Positions 10,501 to 19,510 of a DNA stretch of 29,148 nt are shown here, one piece after another. Within the stretch, counting starts at the first letter, position 1; every line of letters begins with the position of its first letter. Location of the stretch: positions 137,930 to 167,077 of the forward strand of contig BCKL01000039.1 of NCBI GenBank assembly GCA_001600635.1, in the 5' to 3' direction. The notes under the pieces were generated by a model, which saw only the letters and a program-made list of their open reading frames with translations, was not told where the DNA came from and searched no databases. The position numbers were made by a program, and so were the translations under genes. This stretch comes from Leucosporidium creatinivorum (taxonomy: Eukaryota > Basidiomycota > Microbotryomycetes > Leucosporidiales > Leucosporidiaceae).

Positions 10501-12692
10501 ATGGGCGCGCCGATGGGAGTGGTGGGGAGGGCGTAGGTAGGAGGCGCGGAAGGAGGTCGGTCCTTCAGAGGTGAGGGGTAAGCGAAGGCGTCCTTGTTGT
10601 CTGAAGAAGCCTCCTCGACGACCGTTGCGGGGTGAAGGTCGATGTTGGTGAGGGTGGTGCTGCCTCGACTGCTGAAGAGGGACGAGGAGGAGGGTTTGCC
10701 GATGGAGCTGACGTCTGAAGGTCGTCGTCCGCCGAGCTCAGTTATGAGGTCGTCGAGAGGCGAGCTGGGGCCTTGGTCGGCGGCGAGTGAGGAAGGAGCG
10801 TTGGGGTTGAAATCCTCCTTGACATCGTCGGCGACCGATAGTCCGCCAGCAGGGGGAACTGGGGGTGCAGGAGCTGCCGGTCGACCGAGCAATCCTTGCC
10901 CCCACTCGCCCGCCGCCAGCATCTGCTTGAGCTGCTCTCCCCAACTCTCGCTCTTCGCCTTCTGCCCTCGCAGCGATCTCCTACGCTCCTTCCTCTCCTT
11001 CAATTCTTGGTCCGCCTCCGGATCTCCTCCGTCCATGCTCGCCTTCCTCAGCGACCTGAGCGACGCCGAGCTCCTACGCCGACCGAGCTCGCCAGCATCG
11101 GCAAAGGCGTCCGACGGGATGACGAAGACCGGTGATCCCGACTCGACTTCACCTGTCGTCTCGCCGTGAGCTCGAACCGAGTCGATCGCCGACTTGGAGC
11201 GCTGCAGCGACGAGGAGCGGTCGCCCTTGCCATTCCGAGGAACGACGATATCGAGGATCTCCTCCTCTTGGTCGGGGATGGGCGACTGCTGGTAAGAGCC
11301 GACGTCGTTGATTAGTCGAGAGTCACCGATGGGTCCGCCGAAGGTGGATTGTCGAAGCTGAGTTGCTGGTGAGGTAGCGGCGGGACTCGAGGAGCGAACG
11401 GAGGGGGAACGAGTGTGGTTGCTGGTGATCTCTTGCGAGTTGCGTTGGCTGAGCCGCTTTTGGAGGGAGGACGCGACGCTGAGGTGGTCGGGCGTGGCGG
11501 GGATGGAAATGGGTCGGAGGACTCGAGGGGTACCGTCAGTCGAGTGGCTGCGGATGAGAGGAGGCTTGGTGGGGTTAAGTTGCTGAATGGGGACTGGCTC
11601 GAAGTTGGAGGGGAAGGGGGTGCTGTATTTGCGCGAAGAAGGCTGCGAAGGCACCCCCTCGACGCCCAAGCCCATCGGCTGTCCATTCGGCTGTGCCGGC
11701 TCCCAGCCTCCTCCGCCTGACTTCGACTTCTCCCACGATGTCCCACTGTCGATCTTGGGACTCCCGCCGTTCAGCACAGGCGACGGCTGCGAAGCGATTG
11801 AGTGTCGGCGGTAGGCGAGGTCGTCCTTGAGTTCTGCTGGGACCGCCGAAGAGAAGAGGCTGGCCGACGCCGATACATGTCGCCCAAGCTTGTCCTCGCC
11901 TGAAGGTGCCCCAGCCGATGGCGAGTGGCCTGGCGCGACTGAGATGCGATTCGAGATGCGACGCGAGCGCCGACTGAGGGATTGCGAGCGAGCCTCTCCG
12001 GCGCGCAGCTGAGCTAGCGTGGGCTCGTTCGACGGTCGAGCGAAGTCTGCCGAGATCCTGTTGTGGAGTTTGCGAACAGCTTGAGGGGTGGGCGAGAGAC
12101 CCGCTGTTGTTGCTGGCGGAGGTGGGTGCTGGCCGAGCGGAGGCGAGTCGTTCGGTATCGGTGGTAGGGGGGACTGGGAGCGTGAAGCTATTGGTGACGA
12201 GATGGATTTTGGCGTCGTCTGAAGCTGAGGAGGAGTGCTGTTGAGAGGGAAGTTGTCGTCGATGGAGGGTCGTTGAACGTAGGCGGCGAAGCGAGGTTCT
12301 GGCGGGCTATCGGAGTTGCTTGCCTTGCGATGGAATCCAAAGAGACCTCCCGCCTTGCCTGTGCTCCCTCCTATGGGCGGACTGCCCTGCGCAACCGCTG
12401 CAGCTGCCTCTTCGCCCACCACGACTTTGGGTCCCGCTGGCGCAGACTGCCTCGACTTCTTGTTGCCGCCGCCGAAGGCTTGGAAAGCATTGCGAAGAGA
12501 TCGAATGGAAGGGAGAGTCGATGCACTAGCGGAGCCGTCCTTGCGAGGCGGAGGAGGAGCATCCGCGCCGAGCGAAGGCGAGCGCCTCATTCCAGCCGCT
12601 GCCGGAGCTGCGAAAGGGTCGGACGCTGACCGAGGCGAACTCACTCCGCTGCGTACGGGTAGACGCGACGGCGGCGGTGGTGAGGCGGGCAT
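7509..12692 (-). CDS. Large Ser/Pro-rich coiled-coil protein, 1,664 residues, unknown function
   Basis: Four exons on the minus strand: 12692-9907, 9839-8805, 8746-8581 and 8516-7509, all in phase, with short introns carrying canonical splice sites. Residues 1 to about 850 are low-complexity and full of SPS, SPR and RRSS clusters, so they look like targets of proline-directed and basophilic kinases. Around residues 810-830 a short helix (LDEMEREISRMEAELALGG) occurs. Near 870-925 lies a more ordered block containing RRWSIVEVERAYERMRG. A second disordered stretch runs to about 1260. A long heptad-rich coiled coil then spans roughly 1265-1400, across exons 2 to 4, and another Ser-rich tail ends in an acidic patch (LNEDDERFLADLSVVGDGDD). 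The architecture resembles fungal cell-polarity or septation scaffolds, but I cannot assign a family. The ATG at 12692 directly follows a 3' splice site of a leader intron. Confidence 0.85.
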
Positions 12693-12780
12693 CTGTAGGG
12701 CAGCGAGAGGTCAGCTTGAGCTCAACCAGCCTCTCGAGCTGAGTCGCGCTGAGAAAGCTTGGCGATGCACTGTAGCGTAC
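12693..12780 (-). other. Likely 5'-UTR intron of the large coiled-coil gene, acceptor abutting the ATG
   Basis: Reading the minus strand, GCAAG is followed by a GTACGC donor at 12780, then AAGCTGACC, a pyrimidine tract and CTACAG ending at 12693. The start codon begins at the next base. The exon upstream has an in-frame stop and no ATG in frame, so it is noncoding. Confidence 0.65.
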
Positions 12781-13754
12781 CTTGCTCGGCCCCCAGGCCT
12801 GGCGGACTAGTGCTACTCAGCTACAGCCAGTCGTTGGTCGAGCTGTGAGCGGCGACGAGACGCAAACACGCTGCTAGAGAAGTGGAGCTCGACGAGCCGG
12901 TCGTGGAGCTTGCTGAGCACAGAGGCGAGCTGTTGGCGATGCTGTAGAGCTACAAACCTCGTCTGTGCTGGCCGTCGAGAGCTGAGCTGAAAGATGAAAG
13001 TTGGACGAAGGAGGGAGAGCTGAAAGGGCAGCGTCGCCGAACGAGGAAGGCTCGCAAGGGGTCAGAACGCTGCGGAAGCGTCGAAAGAGCTTTATGTATG
13101 ACAGCAGAGGCGCCACGTCCAGCTCTACACCTCTCAATCAGTTGTGCACCTTAGCAGCCGAAATCGCGCCCTCCCCTGCGCCTCGACGGCCTCGACGTCC
13201 GACTTGGCCGTCAACACGGCGCTCCTCTCCCTTCTGCAGCTTCCTGTCGCCGTATTTGGCCTTCTCGGGAGGCCGTTGGCAGCTCAGCTTCTTTAAACCA
13301 GACGGTAGGAGCTTCCGCTGCTGTCGCTCGCCTTCAATTCGGTATTCTGGTGCACAAGAGCCTGCTCCGACGAGCTCACTTCTCCTCAGCCTTGCTCTCG
13401 ATTCCAGGACGCCTACCCTCCCTCTTCGAAAACTGACATGGACACTAGACATGGCGATGCATCTTTGCTAGCAATAATCGCGCATCGCTGTCGCTCTGCG
13501 ACCCTTCAACGACCTACAGCTCTTCGCCGAGCTCGATTCTTTCGCCGTCAAGCTCACTCAGCCTCACCACCACAACACCGCTCTCTCCCGACTCGTTTCT
13601 CGGGACCACGCATCTGCCAAGCCTTTCAATCTGTCACCGGGCTGGGCAGGAGAACGACGACGCAGGAGAAGGAGCTCTCGCCTTTCTCCCTCTTGCCTCA
13701 TCTTTCGGACTGCTCTTTTCGTCTGGCTCGCTCCCGCCAGCTTTTGACAACGAC
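12693..13754. promoter_or_regulatory. 1.06-kb divergent intergenic region (coiled-coil gene / PEBP gene)
   Basis: Both flanking genes point away from this region, so it must hold two promoters and two leaders, including the leader intron at 12693-12780. Immediately before the PEBP gene the plus strand is CT-rich (about 13660-13750), consistent with its leader. Open frames occur here on both strands, but they are short, compositionally biased, and show neither domain signatures nor clean intron chains. I call no gene. Confidence 0.5.
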
Positions 13755-14956
13755 ATGCTCGCCCTCACTCTTTTCACGTCTGCTGTACTCGCCGCTACGA
13801 GCGTACAAGCTCACCCGGCTTCCCCTCTCGCCGTCGCCGTTGTCAAGCAGCAGTTCACCCAAGCTAAACTGGTGCCGGTGAGTAGTCTTCCGCCATCACG
13901 CTGTAGGCGAGCAGCCTCGCTGACTGTGATGCTCTCGCTCCCCATGCTCTCTGCCACGGTCAGGCCATTTTCCCCGAGTTCGAGCCTCAGGGAACCGTGA
14001 TCCTCAACTGGACTTCGGTCGGTATCTCGACTGTCGGACAAGTGATCCCGGTGAAGGCCACGGCCGTGCAGCCTTCTGTGAGCTGCTCCTCATCCGTCGA
14101 GCCCCACCGAAAGCTGACCTCGGTGCCCATGTCTCGCTCAGATTAGCATCAAGGGCTCAGCTGAGGCCGAGGCTGCCGCTGGAGGACCCTTCAACAGTAC
14201 TGCTACTCTATACACCGTCCTCATCGTCGACGCCAACGTCGCCGGAACGACCAACTCGACCTCGCTCGTCCGTCACTACCTCGCTGTGAGCCGTCCACTT
14301 TCCCTCCGATAAAAGCCAAAACTGACTCGCTTGCACCATTCAGAACAACCTCGCGTACGGTCCCAACTCGGACCACACCGTCCTCCTCACCAACTCCACT
14401 CCCGCTATCACCGACTTTGCTGGACCCGCCCCTCCCGCTGGCAGTGGACCTCACCGCTACGTCACCCTCGTCTTCGCTCAATCTGAGGGTTTCACTGCAC
14501 CTGCCTCGCTCTCGGAGCCTGGGACGCCTGTTGGTCGATTCGAGTGAGTAGGTTTCGACTCGGCGCGCCAGGAGGAGGGAAGCTGATTCGCCCTCGCAGC
14601 CCCAATGCCTACGTCAAGGAAGCTGGTCTCACTCTCATCGCTGGCACCTACTTCACCGTCGAAGCCGAAGGAACCCCCACCGTCTCCGTAGCTGCCACGT
14701 CGTCTATCGTATCAACGACCTTCGCCGAGGTGAGCTTTCTTCCTGCTGCTGTCAGCTCTCGCTCTACGCTGAACGGCTGCTTCATCAATAGTACACTCCT
14801 AGCGAGTCCGGCGCTGCTCATGGACATGGCGGCGCTTCGACGAGCGACTCGGCTGCTCCAAGCGCTACTTCGGCGCCCGCCTCGGGTGCTTCGACTTTCA
14901 GCGTTTCGCTCTTTGCTGGGTTGGGTGCTATCGGGGTGGTAATGTCGAATCTGTGA
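13755..14956 (+). CDS. Secreted, probably GPI-anchored PEBP-family protein
   Basis: Predicted 291-residue protein from six exons: 13755-13877, 13964-14077, 14142-14285, 14344-14543, 14600-14729, 14792-14956. It starts with a signal peptide (MLALTLFTSAVLAATSVQA). The middle shows a phosphatidylethanolamine-binding fold. VLIVDANVAG (about 105-114) and VRHYLANNL occupy the first conserved region, and GPAPPAGSGPHRYVTLVF (154-171) is the second conserved region with its GPxPP and HRY core. The usual DPDAP of the first region is degenerate here. The last 54 residues are a His/Gly/Ser/Ala/Thr-rich stalk followed by a short hydrophobic end (SVSLFAGLGAIGVV), which fits a GPI-attachment signal. Several NxS/T sites suggest N-glycosylation. 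A role as a cell-surface lipid- or ligand-binding protein is inference; the classical members are cytosolic. Confidence 0.85.
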
Positions 14957-15321
14957 TGATGGTGTTGTGGGATTGGATGGGCGCTAAAGCCTTTTGTTCA
15001 ATATCGCTGGCGTACAATTGAAGACTGCTCGGCGACGGCGCAAGCTTCAGCTCGGCGCTTGTCAAGATTAGAGATGCGATCTCGACCACTCCTTCACTCA
15101 CCTGCAGCCTCTAGAGGACATCGTATAGCTGAGTAAAACGAGCGAAGCTCGAGCCGCCCTTCCGCAGTCCGAGCGGAGCGAAGAAGGAAAGGAGAGGGGC
15201 GACCAAGTTTCGAGGTCTCCCTCCGCCACGTCGCATTGACTGCTCGTCGACTCTCTACAGCGAGGTGAGAGCTTACAGCTCATTGTGCTGCTGCTCAGCT
15301 GACCTCCTGCACTCGTTACAG
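14957..15321. promoter_or_regulatory. Intergenic region with 5'-UTR intron (15265-15321) of the RING gene
   Basis: This 365-bp gap holds the 3' end of the PEBP gene and the leader of the RING gene. A GTGAGA donor at 15265, CAGCTGACC near 15295 and a TTACAG ending at 15321 define a 57-nt leader intron whose acceptor directly abuts the ATG at 15322. No other gene is visible. Confidence 0.6.
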
Positions 15322-16696
15322 ATGCCAGGCCATCCTCTCGCGCGCTTTCTGAATCTCACCTTGCCTCCGCCGCACCTCGTCTGCCCAAGTACGCCTTCTT
15401 CCCTTGCTCGCTCTCGAGCAGATGCTGACATGTACATCCCCAACAGTCTGCAACCTCGTCTTCGACCGCCCTACCGTCCTTTGCGCCGCAGAACACGCCG
15501 TCTGCGAGAGCTGTACCCAGTCCGTGCCGGTCACCATCAAGAGAGAGGTGCCCAAATGCCCTATCTGTATGGTGGTGTTCAACCCAGACGAGTTGAGTAT
15601 TTCGGTGGTGCTAGAGAGGCAGGTGGGAGAGCTGCTGTGAGTCCTCGGCGAGAATTGAGCGGGGAGAAGGGCTCGGCGGCGGCGGAGCTCGGAGCTGACT
15701 CGCTCTTGGTCTCGACACAGCTCGCGATGCGACTTTGTCGACTGTTCTTGGATCGGACCTCTACAAGGCGTCCCTCAGCACATCTACCATGACGTTCGGC
15801 CCCCCTTTCTCTCGCTCCGGCGCTTCCCCTCGCTCACCCTCTTCACACTCGTGCAGTGCGCTCAAGTTCCCCGGTCATGCCCTCATACCTCGCTGGGATG
15901 CACTTTCAGCGCTCCAACAGCTACGGTCGACCTGCACCTCCTCATCAACTGCCCTTTCGCCGATACAGCCTGCCCGAGAGGCGGAGCGGATTGCGGAGGA
16001 GAAGGAAAGGGTGTCTACCGCCGCTCGGAGAGCCATCTACACTTTCCCGTCTGCACCATGCACAAGTGAGTATCTGCTTGGTACTTCAGCACAATCACTA
16101 GCTGGATATAACGCGACTCTGACCTCTTTCTCTTCCCCGTCTCTTCTTCGGCGAGCCAGGTGCACCGTCGAAGCATGCCCCACCAAAGGGTCTTTCTCCA
16201 TGCTCTCCCGCCACACTCCCGACTGCCGCAAACTACACGCCTCCCTCAAAGCCGCCCAAACCGACCTCCAACAGCTCAAATCGGACCAAGCTCGCTGGCT
16301 CTCGATGATCGGCTCGGCGACCAGGAAGGCGTTGCTCCTCGCTGGAGCTGCAAGCGAGGATCGAGTGGTGGAGCTGGAGAGAAGCTTGGGGGAGAGGGAT
16401 GAGAGGATTAGGGAGCTGGAGGAGATGTTGAAGATTGAGGGGGCGTTGAAGGAGGAGGAGCGGTCGTCGTCGACGCCGCCGAGCTCGAGCTCGGAGAGGG
16501 GGAGGACGCTGTTTAGGCGACCCAGAAGCCCCGAGGAGGAGGAGGTTAGTGCTCTGGTACATGTCTGCCGTTGTGAATGCACTGACTTCCTTAGAACAAT
16601 GTGCAGGACGTCGAGCTTGCGCAGCTTTGCTCGAGCCAGGAGGGAGGCAAGGGTTGGATCGTCGAGCAGGGATCTGCTGTCGACTGGCTAAAGTAG
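15322..16696 (+). CDS. RING and TRAF-type zinc-finger protein, probable E3 ubiquitin ligase
   Basis: Predicted 337 residues from six exons: 15322-15388, 15447-15636, 15721-15793, 15857-16065, 16160-16544, 16607-16696. A C3HC4 RING starts almost at the N-terminus: Cys21, Cys24, Cys35, His39, Cys42, Cys45, Cys60 and Cys63. TRAF-type zinc fingers follow (RCDFVDCSWIGPL, then CAQVPRSCPHTSLGC, then INCPFADTACPRG). A long charged coiled coil then runs from about residue 205 to 280, and a low-complexity Ser/Pro segment and an acidic end complete it. RING plus TRAF fingers plus coiled coil is the layout of NRDP1- and TRAF-like ligases, so E2 binding and oligomerisation are expected. The third intron (15794-15856) is 63 nt, a multiple of three and stop-free, with a poor GTTCGG donor. 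The last acceptor could instead be at 16594, adding four residues in frame. Confidence 0.85.
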
Positions 16697-17382
16697 AAAG
16701 ATCTACTTCGAACAAGATGGATGGAAAAGCAATCCTCGCGGCTTCCCATGAGCCGTATTGTGCAAGAGCGTTTTCAGCGATTCATCTCTCCCCGAGCTCG
16801 CCGGAAGCGCCTTGCTCTTCCTGCCTTGTCCCTTTGTCAAGCGTGCAGACGGCGTGTCGAGCCACAGAATCCACTGGAAACTGGTGGATATTCACACACT
16901 ATGCGAGGAAACGTCCCGGATACGATGATGTCGCCAGCATCAGCGCCGAAGGGCACGCTCTCCCGCCGAGATCGAACGAAAGTCGGCGGAGCTTTCGGAG
17001 CTGCTGGGAGATGTCGATGGTGGATCTTGAGGCCTGAGATTAATACAGATGCAGTGGGAGGTCGCCAGATGTATGTTCCGTCTGTAGCGCACTTCACGAA
17101 GCCAGAGGGAGAGCTCGGCGATGGCTCTTCCCTCCCCTTTGCAACTCTCGCTCGCTGCTCGGTAGCGGGGGAAGTGCTCTATGAACTCATTTCTCAACAT
17201 TTTAACTTGCTCGCGCGCGAGCCTGGCGACGTAGCTCGGTGAAGAAGATGATGTATCTGGGGTCCCGCTCGGAAAGAACTACTTGAGCGAGCGAAGGGCT
17301 TGCACTCGCTTTCCTTCCTCCCAGATCTCTCACACTCGCTCAACTCACCTCACACACCACCTTTACACAAACAACACACACC
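16697..17382. other. Intergenic region; CA-rich leader before 17383
   Basis: No gene is visible in 686 bases. The final 60 bases before the next ATG are CT- then CA-rich, ending in ACACACACC directly before the start codon, a leader typical of well-expressed fungal genes. Confidence 0.5.
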
Positions 17383-17718
17383 ATGATCCCCACCGCTGCC
17401 GACCGTGCCCCTTCCCACCCTGTACGTCGACCTTTTCCCTCTTCATCGTCGCCGAGCTCGCGCTGACCTCTCTCTTCGTCGCAGGAGAACGCCCCCGTCG
17501 CCCCCTTCGGCTCGGGAAAGAACGTCAACAGCGTTGGCTCCGGCCCCGACACCCGCATCAGTGAGGAGGGAGGCCGCGCTGCTGGGTCCAACACCCAGGA
17601 GCCTACCGACGTTACCCAGCCCAAGCACGCCCTCGGAGAGCCTTCCGGCCGCGAGCAGGCCGGACTCGGAGGATCTTCCGATGGAGCCGCTGGCGGAGGA
17701 GGAGGAGGACAGAAGTAA
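17383..17718 (+). CDS. Small disordered Gly-rich hydrophilic protein (90 residues)
   Basis: Two exons, 17383-17421 and 17485-17718, joined by a 63-nt intron with GTACGT, GCTGAC and GCAG. The product begins MIPTAADRAPSHPENAPVAP and is rich in Gly, Ser, Ala, Glu and Asn. It has no hydrophobic core and ends in a run of glycines followed by QK. No cysteine, signal peptide or membrane segment is present. Composition and size recall small stress-protective or late-embryogenesis-type fungal proteins, but I see no diagnostic motif and assign no function. The CACC-ATG context and CA-rich leader suggest strong expression, and codons are mostly C-ending as in highly expressed genes. The reading frame, splice sites and leader together support a real gene. 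Confidence 0.75.
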
Positions 17719-18105
17719 TCTGTTGAATCGAGGCAGAAGCTCGGCGAGGGAAGGGCAGCTCCGACGAAGAGTCTGGCTCCTGGTCGACGATACGTAGCTG
17801 TAGATAGGCTCTGTACATAATCCAATGAGCTCGGTACACATCCTTCTCTTGAGCGAGCGCTTCGGTGAGCTACAGTGAATCGAACCGCTCCCTGCGAAGG
17901 CGCGCCAGGTCGGCGTGATGGCGTAAAGCTGCTGAAGCACAGAGGGCGGGCTGTAGCTCGGCGGAGCGGGGAGCTCTACAGTTTAGCTTAACAGACTGTT
18001 GAAGCAAGCTGCAGAAGCGAACGGATCGAGGTCAACTCTTGGCGAACGACGAGCTCGCTTCTCTCCCTCCGCCACACTTCTCGTTTCCAACTCGCATCAA
18101 CCAGC
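17719..18105. other. Intergenic region between small disordered protein and DinB-like gene
   Basis: These 387 bases contain several copies of the words GCTACAG and CTGTAGC that recur in noncoding parts of the window, and a CT-rich leader from about 18055. No gene is visible. Confidence 0.45.
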
Positions 18106-18927
18106 ATGTCGTCCAACAACCCATCGGAGCCGCTTTACTACATTGCAGATGCGCTACTCTCCCAGATCGTCAATCTACTGCAGGAGACAGTCACCACCGA
18201 TGAGCAGCTCTCGTTCGCTTCCAAGCTCATCCCGGGGAGCACTATCGGCAAACACCTTCGGTACGTCTCCCGGGCTCTATGGAGGTACACGTCCGACTGT
18301 TGCTGCTCTGCTGTAGCCTCCGAAGCCGTCGCTGAACTACATCAGCTGACCGACTCGCTCGCCCGCTCCTCCGTCCCCGACGCACAGGCATACCCACGAC
18401 CACCTCCGGCTCCTCCTCGACTCGCTAGCAGCGTCCAGCAGCTCCCCCGACGCCTCTCTAGAGCTCAGCTACGACACCCGCTCCCGCAACGTCGCCTCCG
18501 AGACCTCGCAAGCGGCCGCTCTCGCTTCGTTCAAGGACCTGCGACGGCGATTGGAGCTGGAAACAGAGAAGGGGTTGAAGGTCGCCGGTGATAGGAAGGT
18601 TCATTTGGAGGCTGTCACGCCGGTGGTCGTAGAGGTCGAGAGCAGCTGGGCCCGAGAGGTGCGTTCTCTCCTCTCACTCGCTTCTCGGCGCTCGCTAATC
18701 CGGCTCTCGTTCGCTCGCAACAGCTCTGGTTCACCGTCCTGCATGGCACGCACCATCTCGCCCTGCTACGAGTCATCGCTGTAGGCGAGCTAGACCTCAC
18801 CGTCCCTTCAGACTTTGGCGTCGCTCCCTCGACTTCGACCTTTCGGAAATGGGAGCAAGAGACGCAGGCGACGGCGGGGAAACCGACGATGGGAGGTCAG
18901 CCGGATCCCACACCGGTGAAGCTGTAG
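18106..18927 (+). CDS. DinB-superfamily (YfiT-like) putative metal-dependent protein
   Basis: Predicted 209-residue protein from three exons, 18106-18260, 18388-18658 and 18724-18927, in phase. The four-helix DinB layout is recognisable. Residues 44-58 read GSTIGKHLRHTHDHL, where bacterial relatives have an IGxHxRHxxDH motif. SYDTRSRNVASE corresponds to the conserved YDxRxR...E block. ARELWFTVLHGTHHLALL (about 140-157) corresponds to the helix that supplies further metal-binding histidines, and PSDFGVAPST is a conserved C-terminal motif. His50, His53, His57, His149 and His153 are the candidate metal ligands. DinB-fold proteins include thiol-dependent transferases and many uncharacterised members, so the reaction is unknown. 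There is no targeting signal, so it is probably cytosolic. The last 35 residues are polar and look disordered. Confidence 0.75.
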
Positions 18928-19510
18928 TTTCTGGGATGGCTGAGCGCTCGCGTTGAAGTAGCGACCGAGGGTTTGGGTTGGAAAAGCTTCGGCTCATTGC
19001 ACAACATCAAGTCGAGCTACAGCAGCGGGGATGGGGTTGGGTGGTAATGTGGAAGACACATAGTCACGCGAAGATGTAGAGCTCCCTTTGAGGGGAGCAA
19101 CGAGTCTCCATGCCGGCTTAGAGGTCTACCTGTTCGAGTTCTGTCTACATCACACCACGGTACCTAGCAGAGGTACTAACGAGCTTCCGAGGTTGCTCTC
19201 CCGACGAAATGGAGAGAGCTGTGGTCGAAGAGTGCGAGTCCTCTCGAAAGAGGGTCGCGTGAGGAGAAAGAGAGACGCGCCGACTTCGCGCTTTTGAAGT
19301 CAGATGGGGAGAGGGGTCTCGTGTACTGAAGCTCGGCCGAGGTGCTGTAGTATCTTGCGAAGCTTTCTAGTTAGCTGCATTTTCCTGCTGCGCCTCTCTT
19401 TGCCTCTCACTCGCACCCTCTCCTGCTCGGCGAACGACCTCCCCATCTTCTAACGAATCAAAACACGCCTTCTGACTTTCAGTACACTACTCCGCCCTCC
19501 GGATCCACAT
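18928..19510. other. Convergent intergenic region between DinB-like gene and PRE3
   Basis: This tail-to-tail gap of 583 bases shows no gene, no RNA gene and no clear repeat. Open frames on either strand here lack domain signatures and introns of the local type. Confidence 0.5.

Noticed and set aside
9715-10536. Long plus-strand open frames opposite the coiled-coil gene
   Set aside because: They are shadows of the well-supported minus-strand gene, whose exons are in phase and end in good splice sites.
13138-13471. Possible small genes on both strands in the large divergent gap
   Set aside because: No recognisable domain, no intron chain with CTGAC/CTAAC signals and no conserved-looking motif.
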